NCBI GenBank assembly: GCA_023444445.1 | Contig: JAEXMK010000007.1 | Coordinates: 1 to 7,909, forward strand | DNA from: Pseudomonadota bacterium | GTDB lineage: Bacteria; Pseudomonadota; Alphaproteobacteria; Rhizobiales; Rhizobiaceae | Direction: 5' to 3' | DNA length: 7,909 nucleotides | Shown: positions 1 to 5,370 of the stretch, piece after piece | Layout of the letters: every line of letters begins with the position of its first letter | Position numbering within the stretch: the first letter of the stretch is position 1 | Program-made: the position numbers and the translations under genes | Notes under the pieces: model-generated | What the model saw: only the letters and a program-made list of their open reading frames with translations | Told to the model about the DNA's origin: nothing | Database searches by the model: none

Positions 1-32
1 ACGCGCGTCCGCGCGGCGAAAGGAGTCTTTCC

Positions 33-77
33 AGCCCAAGGACTTGGGCTGGCTGGATGCCGGCTCAAGGCCGGCAT
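33..77. repeat. Tandem pair of short perfect palindromes, intergenic repeat type
   Basis: Two perfect inverted repeats stand side by side. The first is AGCCCAAG (33-40), spacer GA, CTTGGGCT (43-50). The second is ATGCCGGC (57-64), spacer TCAAG, GCCGGCAT (70-77). Each could form an 8-bp hairpin in RNA or a cruciform in DNA. There is no T tract behind either, so an ordinary intrinsic terminator is not supported. From memory, the GATGCCGG...CCGGCATGAC core resembles short palindromic repeats found many times between genes in Agrobacterium. Multi-copy status cannot be shown here because only one copy is present in the window. Confidence 0.6.
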
Positions 78-337
78 GACGGAGGTGGTGGAGCGCGCCA
101 AGAATGTCGATCCTCGATGTCTGCATAACGCAACAGCCGCCGCCACAGCCTCTTCCCCCTCAGTATTTGTGGATTGCTCTTCGATTTCTTACATATAGGA
201 TGTTGGGGTGTTGTAGCATTGCCTTGCCCGTGGATTGCGGACGCTGAATGTGGCAACGCCTTGAATGTGCATATGGTCCCGGTTCGGCTCGAGAGCTGTT
301 GCGTTTGCGCCGTCGCCCGGCGACAGGGAGTGAGAGA
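78..337. other. Gene-free stretch upstream of the pentapeptide-repeat gene
   Basis: No credible coding region was found. A minus-strand open frame crosses it, but that frame runs on through the pentapeptide-repeat gene and is best explained as antisense to it. The stretch 165-260 is less GC-rich than its surroundings and probably carries the promoter of the downstream gene. A CATATAGGAT sequence at about 193-202 is a possible -10 region, but no well-spaced -35 was found, so no promoter is called. Confidence 0.4.
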
Positions 338-1078
338 ATGTCCGGCTTTCAAAGGCTGAATATCGTACGGAAAACAGGGCTTGTTGTCGGCGTGGCAGCG
401 CTTTCGACGATTGCGGTTTCTTTCAGCACTGGCCCGCTTGCGGCGGCAAGCTGTCGTAGTGACGCCATGGCTGGGATAGACTGGCGCGAATGCAACAAGC
501 GCATGCTGATGCTGGGCGGCAGCAATCTGGATTCGGCAATGCTGTATGGTTCGGATTTCACCTATACTGACCTGCGCGGCTCGTCGCTGAAGGGTGCCAA
601 TCTCGAAAAGGCCAAGCTCATCCGCACCGCGCTGGGCGAGGCGAACCTGCAGGGTGCCAATCTGACGAAGGTGGAAGCCTACCGCAGCGATTTTTCCTCT
701 GCAGATGCCACCAATGCCAAGTTCGTCAATGCCGAAATGCAGCGAACCAAATTCGAGAAGACCAAGCTCGACGGCACGGATTTTACCAAGGCGGAACTCG
801 GGCGTGCTGATTTCGAGGGCGCGTCGTTGAACGGCTCGAAATTTTCCCTGACCAATCTGTCGCGTGCCCGCTTCGGCGGCGCCACGCTTGGCGGCCCGGT
901 GGATTTCACCAGCGCCTTCCTGCTGCTGACCCGTATCGAGGGGGTCGATCTCTCCATGGCCACCGGCCTCGACCAGAAACAGATCGACATTGCCTGCGGT
1001 GACGCCAAGACCAAATTGCCGAGTGGCCTCACCGCGCCTGCTTCCTGGCCGTGCCCGGAAGATCCCGACGACGATTGA
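338..1078 (+). CDS. Exported pentapeptide-repeat protein, 246 aa
   Basis: The function is unknown. Pentapeptide repeats fold into a right-handed four-sided beta-helix used as a structural or binding surface. The N-terminus (MSGFQRLNIVRKTG, then a hydrophobic run to about residue 36, ending LAAASC) looks like a Sec signal peptide, cleaved near residues 35-38, so the mature protein is probably periplasmic. A lipoprotein reading at Cys39 is possible but the lipobox is poor. Repeats of the A(N/D)Lxx type fill about residues 61-190 (GSNLDSAMLYGSDF, KGANLEKAKL, GEANLQGANL, GRADFEGASL). The C-terminal tail has GLDQKQIDIACGD, a motif I associate with rhizobial members. Cys39, Cys52, Cys220 and Cys239 could form disulfides in the periplasm. 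ATG 338 is chosen because GGGAG lies 7 nt upstream and the signal peptide starts there. An in-frame ATG at 248 would add 30 arginine-rich residues that would spoil the signal peptide. The gene converges on the oxidoreductase gene downstream. Confidence 0.9.
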   Translation: MSGFQRLNIVRKTGLVVGVAALSTIAVSFSTGPLAAASCRSDAMAGIDWRECNKRMLMLGGSNLDSAMLYGSDFTYTDLRGSSLKGANLEKAKLIRTALGEANLQGANLTKVEAYRSDFSSADATNAKFVNAEMQRTKFEKTKLDGTDFTKAELGRADFEGASLNGSKFSLTNLSRARFGGATLGGPVDFTSAFLLLTRIEGVDLSMATGLDQKQIDIACGDAKTKLPSGLTAPASWPCPEDPDDD

Positions 1079-1085
1079 TTGAATG

Positions 1086-1108
1086 GCCGCGCGTTTCTCT
1101 CGCGCGGC
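1086..1108. terminator. GC-rich hairpin between convergent genes, terminator-like without T tract
   Basis: GCCGCGCG (1086-1093), loop TTTCTCT, CGCGCGGC (1101-1108) form a perfect 8-bp stem starting 8 nt after the pentapeptide gene stop. No run of T follows on either strand, so it may act as a Rho-assisted 3' end or RNA-stabilising hairpin rather than a classical intrinsic terminator. Confidence 0.45.
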
Positions 1109-1130
1109 GCAGATGCTCCAATAGGCGACT

Positions 1131-1155
1131 GAGGCCTCCGTCATGCGGACGCCTC
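1131..1155. terminator. Second hairpin, just past the oxidoreductase stop codon
   Basis: GAGGC (1131-1135) pairs with GCCTC (1151-1155), and inside it CCG (1138-1140) pairs with CGG (1146-1148) around a five-base loop. It begins 8 nt beyond the stop of the minus-strand oxidoreductase gene, where a 3'-end hairpin would be expected. There is no clear T tract and the stem is interrupted, so termination activity is only a guess. Confidence 0.3.
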
Positions 1156-1163
1156 GCCGCTGA

Positions 1164-2180
1164 TCAGAAGCCCGAAAGCACGATCTTGCCCTTGGCCTTG
1201 TTGCTTTCGATCAGCGCATGCGCCTTGATCAGATTTTCCGCATTGATGGTGCCGAAAACTTCGGTCAGCGTGGTCTTGATCTTGCCGGCGTCGACAAGCT
1301 CGGCAACGTGGTTGAGCAGTTTGTGCTGTTCGATCATGTCAGGCGTTTCAAAAACGGCGCGGGCGAACATCATTTCCCAATGGATCGAGATGCATTTGCG
1401 CTTGAAGGCCATGACGTCGAAGCCGCCGGCCGGATCGTCAATCAGCGCAAAGCGGCCCTGCGGCGCAATAGTGGCCACGCTGTCGGCGGCGTGGATGTCG
1501 CTGTGCGTCGTGGAGAAGACGAAGCCCGGCGCGCCGAGGCCCAGTGCCTCCACCTGCGGTGCGATCGGCTTGCTGTGGTCGACAACATGATGCGCGCCGA
1601 GGTCTTTGGCCCATTCGATCGTCTCCGGCCGCGACGCGGTGGCGATGACGGTGAGGTCCGTCAGTGCCCGCAGAAGCTGGATGGCGATCGAGCCGACGCC
1701 GCCAGCGCCGCCGATGACCAGAACGGCGTTGGCCGCACCCGGAACCGGTTCCTTCACCCGCAGCCGGTCAAACAGCGTCTCGTAAGCGGTGATGGCGGTG
1801 AGCGGCAGCGCCGCCGCCTCTTCGAAACTCAGTGATTTCGGCTTTGCACCGACAATGCGCTCATCGACCAGATGGAATTCGCTGTTGGAGCCGGGGCGAT
1901 TGATGACGCCGGCATAGAACACCTCATCGCCGGGCTTGAACAGCGAGACCTTGTCGCCGACAGCCTTCACCACGCCAGCGGCATCGAAACCAAGCACGCG
2001 GGTGGCGCCATTTTCAGGCGACTGGTTGCGGCGTACCTTGGTATCGACGGGGTTCACCGAAACCGCCTTCACCTCCACCAGAATGTCGTGCCCCTTGGCC
2101 TCCGGCTGCGGAAGGTCGATGTCGATGAGGGCGTCTCTGGCGGTGCTGGGCTGGCTCGTCTTGTAACCGATGGCGCGCAT
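1164..2180 (-). CDS. Zinc-less MDR-family alcohol dehydrogenase-like / quinone oxidoreductase, 338 aa
   Basis: A cytosolic NAD(P)H-dependent oxidoreductase of the medium-chain dehydrogenase/reductase superfamily, most like the 'zinc-type alcohol dehydrogenase-like' subgroup. These enzymes usually reduce quinones or activated alkenes; the substrate here cannot be told. The GroES-like N-terminal domain covers about residues 25-115 (KGHDILVEVKAVSVNPVD). A Rossmann domain follows with nucleotide-binding GGAGGVG at 157-163. Where zinc enzymes have GHE this one has LGFDAAG (63-69). There is a single cysteine (Cys263), so neither the catalytic nor the structural zinc site can exist, despite the usual family name. 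The length is normal. The start at 2180 is set by a strong AAAGGAGA about 7 nt upstream; a longer in-frame start at 2270 would cross the divergent promoter region. The gene is divergent from an HxlR regulator, which probably controls it. Confidence 0.93.
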   Translation of the reverse strand: MRAIGYKTSQPSTARDALIDIDLPQPEAKGHDILVEVKAVSVNPVDTKVRRNQSPENGATRVLGFDAAGVVKAVGDKVSLFKPGDEVFYAGVINRPGSNSEFHLVDERIVGAKPKSLSFEEAAALPLTAITAYETLFDRLRVKEPVPGAANAVLVIGGAGGVGSIAIQLLRALTDLTVIATASRPETIEWAKDLGAHHVVDHSKPIAPQVEALGLGAPGFVFSTTHSDIHAADSVATIAPQGRFALIDDPAGGFDVMAFKRKCISIHWEMMFARAVFETPDMIEQHKLLNHVAELVDAGKIKTTLTEVFGTINAENLIKAHALIESNKAKGKIVLSGF

Positions 2181-2216
2181 GAACAGTCTCCTTTGCTTGT
2201 TTGCGTGCCTCTTACT

Positions 2217-2267
2217 TGATACATATGAACAACGATCGCAAGAATGCACATTTTCTGATGATACATA
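2217..2267. promoter_or_regulatory. Divergent control region with 9-bp direct repeat, putative HxlR operator
   Basis: The 104-bp gap between the oxidoreductase (-) and the HxlR regulator (+) must hold both promoters. TGATACATA occurs exactly twice, at 2217-2225 and 2259-2267, with starts 42 bp apart (four helical turns), in an AT-rich patch that contrasts with the flanking genes. Copies on the same face of the helix suit co-operative binding by a dimeric regulator. DUF24/HxlR proteins commonly bind next to a divergent oxidoreductase gene, but their best-known operators are inverted repeats, and only weak dyad symmetry was seen here. Assignment to this regulator is inference from position. Confidence 0.45.
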
Positions 2268-2284
2268 CAAAAAGGATACTGTAG

Positions 2285-2674
2285 ATGTCGCGACCGCGCG
2301 CCAAACTGACAGGCAACTTTCCCGGCTGCCCGGTGGAATCGGCCCTGAGTTTTCTCGATGGCAAATGGAAAGGCGTGATCCTCTATCACCTCATCAATGA
2401 GGGCACGCTGCGTTTCAACGAGCTGCGCCGCCATATTCCCAGCGTCACCCAGCGCATGTTGACCAAGCAACTGCGCGAGCTGGAAGAGGCGGGCCTGATT
2501 TCCCGCACCGTTTTCCCGGTTGTGCCGCCGCGCGTGGATTACGCGCTGACGCCGCTTGGCGAGACGATGCGCCCGGTTATTTCAGCGCTGAAAAGCTGGG
2601 GCGATGCCCATGTCGTGTGCAAGAACGGCGCGAAATACACCCAGCTTCCGCAGGCTCCCGAGAAGGCGGCCTGA
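2285..2674 (+). CDS. HxlR/DUF24-family winged-helix transcriptional regulator, 129 aa
   Basis: A small DNA-binding regulator. The family hallmark is present from residue 15: CPVESALSFLDGKWKGVILYHL, then the winged helix (RFNELRRHIPSVTQRMLTKQLRELEEAGLI, about 43-72), and the wing and C-terminal helix (VDYALTPLGETMRPVISALKSW, about 84-105). Cys15 matches the N-terminal redox-sensing cysteine of DUF24 regulators such as YodB and QorR, whose oxidation or alkylation by quinones or diamide relieves repression. Cys112 is a second cysteine near the C-terminus. The length is typical. AAGGA lies 8 nt before the ATG. Divergent from the MDR oxidoreductase, this gene likely represses both it and itself and responds to electrophiles; the inducer is not visible in the sequence. 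Confidence 0.93.
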   Translation: MSRPRAKLTGNFPGCPVESALSFLDGKWKGVILYHLINEGTLRFNELRRHIPSVTQRMLTKQLRELEEAGLISRTVFPVVPPRVDYALTPLGETMRPVISALKSWGDAHVVCKNGAKYTQLPQAPEKAA

Positions 2675-2796
2675 AAGAAATCACGGGTAAAAGCACATTC
2701 CGCGGAAGCCATTTTTCATGGTGCGATGCAACACGGATTTGCCCCGATTGATGCATAATGCTGCAAAACCGATTCGCAGCAGGGACATCAAAGCAC

Positions 2797-3633
2797 ATGA
2801 GCATGGGTTGGATGGAGGCCGGATTTCTCGGTCTTTTGCAAGGACTTACGGAATTTCTTCCGGTTTCTTCAAGCGCGCATCTAAGGATCGCCGGGGAATT
2901 CCTGCCATCAGGCGCAGACCCCGGGGCTGCCTTTACCGCCATTACCCAGATTGGCACGGAAATGGCGGTGCTGGTCTATTTCTGGTCCGATATCATGCGG
3001 ATCGCTGCCGCCTGGCTCAGGCAAAATCTTCGCCTTGGGCCATACGACAAGGCCGATGCCCGTCTCGGCTGGCTCATCATCGTCGGCTCCGTGCCGATCG
3101 TGTTTCTGGGACTGTTCTTCAAGGACGCCATCGAGCATTCGCTGCGTAACCTCTATATCACCGCCGTGATGCTGATCGTCTTCGGTATCATCCTCGGCGT
3201 CGCCGACCGGATCGGCAAAAAACGCTACAAGCTGAACCAGCTGATCTGGCGCGACGGCATCCTGTTCGGTTTCGCGCAGGCCATGGCGCTCATCCCCGGC
3301 GTCTCGCGTTCCGGCGGCACCATCAGCGCCGGTCTGCTTCTGGGATATACCCGCGAGGCGGCGGCCCGATATTCCTTCCTGCTCGCCGTGCCCGCCGTCT
3401 TCGGCTCCGGTTTCTACCAACTCTTCAAAAGCATCGGCGAAGACAATCCGGTCGGCTGGGGCCAGACCGGCCTTGCGACCCTCATCGCCTTCATCGTCGG
3501 TTACGCGGTGATCGTTGTGTTCCTGAAGCTGGTCTCGACCAAGAGCTATATGCCCTTCGTCTGGTACCGCGTAGTCATCGGCTTCATTCTGCTCGCGCTC
3601 TTGGGAACCGGCGTCATCAGCGCCGGCGGCTGA
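2797..3633 (+). CDS. uppP: Undecaprenyl-diphosphatase UppP (BacA), 278 aa
   Basis: An integral membrane phosphatase that converts undecaprenyl diphosphate to undecaprenyl phosphate, recycling the lipid carrier for peptidoglycan and other envelope polymers; extra activity gives bacitracin resistance. Both signature motifs are complete: QGLTEFLPVSSSAH (residues 15-28, with Glu19 and His28) and PGVSRSGGT (167-175, with the essential Arg171). The hydrophobic pattern suits about eight membrane segments, and the length is normal. Several stretches (DPGAAFTAITQIGTE, RLGWLIIVGSVPI, LGLFFKDAIE, IWRDGILFGFAQAMALIPGVSRSGGT) resemble, from memory, the subtype common in actinobacteria more than the E. coli type. 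ATG 2797 is chosen because AGGGA lies 11 nt upstream. ATG 2758 has no ribosome-binding site and overlaps a possible -10 (CATAAT, 2754-2759); ATG 2803 is also possible. The gene starts 122 bp after the HxlR gene and probably has its own promoter. Confidence 0.95.
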   Translation: MSMGWMEAGFLGLLQGLTEFLPVSSSAHLRIAGEFLPSGADPGAAFTAITQIGTEMAVLVYFWSDIMRIAAAWLRQNLRLGPYDKADARLGWLIIVGSVPIVFLGLFFKDAIEHSLRNLYITAVMLIVFGIILGVADRIGKKRYKLNQLIWRDGILFGFAQAMALIPGVSRSGGTISAGLLLGYTREAAARYSFLLAVPAVFGSGFYQLFKSIGEDNPVGWGQTGLATLIAFIVGYAVIVVFLKLVSTKSYMPFVWYRVVIGFILLALLGTGVISAGG

Positions 3634-3668
3634 GGGCAGGGGCTTCTCGCATTTCCTCATCGCAAATG

Positions 3669-3698
3669 AAAAGGCCCGCTCTTTCGAGCGGGCCTTTT
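3669..3698. terminator. Strong bidirectional intrinsic terminator between uppP and mgtE
   Basis: AAAAGGCCCGCTC (3669-3681), loop TTTC, GAGCGGGCCTTTT (3686-3698) form a perfect 13-bp stem with a GC core and A/T ends. T-rich sequence follows on both strands: TTTTGTCTTT on plus and TTTTCATTTG on minus. It lies 35 nt after the uppP stop and 4 nt after the mgtE stop, so it should end transcripts from both genes. Confidence 0.93.
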
Positions 3699-3702
3699 GT
3701 CT

Positions 3703-5076
3703 TTAAAGCAACGTGCCGCTGAGGATAACCAGCGCCACCGAGAAGTAGATGACGAGCCCGCTGACATCCACCAGGGTGGCGACGAAGGGGGCCGACGCGC
3801 TGGCCGGATCGAGCCGCAGGCGCTGCAGGACGAATGGCAGCATGGAACCGGCGAGCGAACCGAAGGTGACGATGCCGACAAGCGCCGCAAAGACGGTGGC
3901 GCCGACGAGCAGCCAATGTTCACCGTAATCGTAGAAACCTGCCTGCTGCCAGATCGTCAGGCGCAGGAAGCCGATGGCGCCGAGGATGCAGCCGAGCGTC
4001 AGCCCCGTCGGGATTTCCCGCAGCAGCACCCGCCACCAGTCGGAAAGCTTCAATTCGCCAAGCGCCAGCGCCCGGATGATGAGCGAGGTGGCCTGCGAAC
4101 CGGAGTTGCCGCCCGAGGACATGATGAGCGGAATGAACAGCGTCAGCACCACGGCCTTTTCCAGCTCGCCTTCGAAATGCTGCATGGCGCTGGCCGTCAG
4201 CATCTCACCGAGGAACAGGGCTGCGAGCCAGCCGGCGCGCTTGCGGATCATGTCCGGAAAGCCGATCGTCATATAGGGCTTGCCGAGCGCTTCCATACCA
4301 CCGAACTTGTGGGCATCTTCCGTGGTGTCGGCGATCATGGTGTCGATCACGTCGTCAACGGTGACGATGCCGAGGATGTGGGAGTGGTCGTCAACCACGG
4401 GCAGGGCCAGAAGGTCGTGCTTGCGGATGAGCCGGGCCACATCCTCCTGCGACATCAGGGGGCTTGCATAGGCAATGCCTTCCTTCGATGCGACCGAGAG
4501 GATGGAAGCGCCGGGCTCGCCGGTTAGCAGGCGACGCAGCGTCACCACGGTAGTCAGTGTCCCATCCTGCGCCAGCACATAGATGGCATAGACCGTTTCA
4601 CGCGACCGCTCGACAACGCGGATGTGCGAAAGGGTCTGTTCCACCGTCCAGCTGTCGGGCACGCTGACGAATTCCGTGGTCATGATCGAGCCGGCAGTGC
4701 GCGGCGGGTAACCCATCAGATGCTGGATGGAGAGCGCTGTGGTGCGGTCCAGCCGGGCAAACAGCTTGGCGCGGGGCTCGTCTTCCATGTCAGCCATGAC
4801 GTCGGCGACACGGTCGTCGGACATCAGGTTGACGAAGCGGGCAGCCTGCTCAAGGGGTATGCTGGCAATGATGGCTGCTGCGTCATGCAGCTCCGGCCGG
4901 TCGAGAATGGCGACCGCCTTTGCCTGCGGCATGGCAAGCAGTGCTGCTACGGCCGCATCGGTATCAAGCGTGTTGAGGTGCTCGACACGTTCTGCAATGG
5001 TGGTGGAACCGGCATTTCCGCTGCGGAGAAGACGTGCGGCCTTGCTGGCTCTCTGGGAGAGGGTGTGGAAGTTCAT
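3703..5076 (-). CDS. mgtE: Magnesium transporter MgtE, 457 aa
   Basis: A homodimeric Mg2+-selective channel of the inner membrane, gated by cytosolic Mg2+. The domains appear in the usual order: an N-terminal MgtE superhelical domain (about 25-128), two CBS domains (about 129-190, starting GSIMTTEFVSVP, and about 197-252, containing LPVVDDHSHILGIVTVDDVID), a plug-helix region, and five membrane segments from about residue 282 on. The channel signature IPLIMSSGGNSGSQATSLII (315-334) is intact. APFVATLVDVSGLVIYF (429-445) carries Asp437, which corresponds by position to the pore Asp that binds Mg2+ in the Thermus enzyme. The length is typical. The start at 5076 is secure: AAGGTGAG lies just upstream, and its TGA is an in-frame stop that prevents any longer reading. 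The gene ends 4 nt before a shared terminator. The leader appears to carry post-transcriptional control (see the leader entries). Confidence 0.96.
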   Translation of the reverse strand: MNFHTLSQRASKAARLLRSGNAGSTTIAERVEHLNTLDTDAAVAALLAMPQAKAVAILDRPELHDAAAIIASIPLEQAARFVNLMSDDRVADVMADMEDEPRAKLFARLDRTTALSIQHLMGYPPRTAGSIMTTEFVSVPDSWTVEQTLSHIRVVERSRETVYAIYVLAQDGTLTTVVTLRRLLTGEPGASILSVASKEGIAYASPLMSQEDVARLIRKHDLLALPVVDDHSHILGIVTVDDVIDTMIADTTEDAHKFGGMEALGKPYMTIGFPDMIRKRAGWLAALFLGEMLTASAMQHFEGELEKAVVLTLFIPLIMSSGGNSGSQATSLIIRALALGELKLSDWWRVLLREIPTGLTLGCILGAIGFLRLTIWQQAGFYDYGEHWLLVGATVFAALVGIVTFGSLAGSMLPFVLQRLRLDPASASAPFVATLVDVSGLVIYFSVALVILSGTLL

Positions 5077-5180
5077 GATTGCTCACCTTTCCGTCGATTC
5101 GCCGATTACGGCGAACGCGGTGGTGAGCCGACAGAGGTCGGATCAGTTCCCGTTCGCCGCTTTCGGCAAAGGCAATCGAC
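5077..5180 (-). promoter_or_regulatory. Structured mgtE 5' leader with competing helices and SD-sequestering element
   Basis: All pairings are perfect and refer to the minus-strand RNA. P0 is 5174-5180 with 5093-5099 (7 bp). P1 is 5151-5159 with 5109-5117 (9 bp). P2 is 5137-5141 with 5128-5132 (5 bp, 4-nt loop), nested in P1. Hairpin C is 5109-5115 with 5098-5104 (7 bp, 4-nt loop); it reuses the 3' arm of P1 and part of P0, so it cannot coexist with them. Helix D pairs GCTCACC (5122-5128) with GGTGAGC (5081-5087), which contains the mgtE Shine-Dalgarno, and it encloses hairpin C. Thus P0+P1+P2 would leave the ribosome-binding site open, and C+D would close it. It does not match any magnesium riboswitch I know (M-box or enteric mgtA type). 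Free energies could not be computed. A -35-like CTTGAC lies at 5281-5286 (minus) with no convincing -10. Confidence 0.5.
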
Positions 5181-5199
5181 TACTACTGTCGCTAGACAT
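5143..5199 (-). CDS. Candidate 18-aa leader peptide upstream of mgtE
   Basis: A short open frame in the mgtE leader reads MSSDSSSRLPLPKAANGN and ends in TGA 66 nt before the mgtE start. GGAG (5209-5212) precedes its ATG with 9-nt spacing, a workable Shine-Dalgarno. It has a serine cluster, one aspartate, and prolines at 10 and 12 in an LPLPK context. The gene covers the 5' arms of helices P0 and P1 of the leader, so ribosomes on it would stop those helices forming and favour the helices that bury the mgtE ribosome-binding site. Short proline-containing leader ORFs control magnesium uptake genes in enterics (mgtL before mgtA). The similarity here is of arrangement, not sequence. An ORF this short can arise by chance; its placement is the main argument. 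Confidence 0.4.
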   Translation of the reverse strand: MSSDSSSRLPLPKAANGN

Positions 5200-5350
5200 C
5201 CAATGATGCTCCGTTGAAATCCGCACAGTTCCGGGTCACGGCCCGTGCGTAACGCCGTGTTGCGCCTGAAACGAAAAAGAGTCAAGCGAGCCGATTGTGA
5301 ATTTTCCGTAAGGTTTTGAGAGGACGCCGGAAAAGGAGTCTCGATCGCAG

Positions 5351-5370
5351 AAAAACCCGCTTTCAGCCGG
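5351..5370 (-). terminator. Weak possible terminator at the MFS gene 3' end
   Basis: On the minus strand CCGGCT (5365-5370) can pair with AGCGGG (5356-5361) around GAA with one G-G mismatch, and five T follow at once (5351-5355). The stem overlaps the last codons and the stop codon of the MFS gene. It is short and imperfect, so termination is uncertain. Confidence 0.3.

Noticed and set aside
248..337. Upstream in-frame ATG for the pentapeptide-repeat protein
   Set aside because: It would add 30 arginine-rich residues before a good signal peptide; the ATG at 338 has the better Shine-Dalgarno.
65..1144. Long minus-strand open frame (359 codons) opposite the pentapeptide-repeat gene
   Set aside because: It covers the whole pentapeptide gene on the other strand, has low-complexity repeats that mirror the pentapeptide codons, no ribosome-binding site and no recognisable domain.
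2698..2707. TTCCGCGGAA palindrome after the HxlR gene
   Set aside because: Too short to be a terminator stem and no loop; likely chance in GC-rich DNA.
2758..2796. Earlier ATG for uppP
   Set aside because: No ribosome-binding site, and it overlaps a CATAAT that may be the -10 element; the extra residues are not part of the family core.
2908..3660. 250-codon minus-strand frame opposite uppP
   Set aside because: Antisense of a membrane-protein gene; the product is rich in D/E/H/G as expected from reading hydrophobic codons backwards, and has no domain.
3697..4527. 276-codon plus-strand frame opposite mgtE
   Set aside because: Antisense artefact with biased composition; mgtE is unambiguous and the frame starts in the terminator.
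5302..5334. TTTTCCG / CGGAAAA inverted repeat upstream of mgtE
   Set aside because: The 19-nt loop and AT-rich arms make a stable hairpin unlikely; no T tract follows in the right place and no matching operator is known to me.
5077..5362. Known magnesium riboswitch (M-box/ykoK or enteric mgtA type) before mgtE
   Set aside because: I could not match the conserved features of either class; the leader is reported instead as an unclassified candidate.
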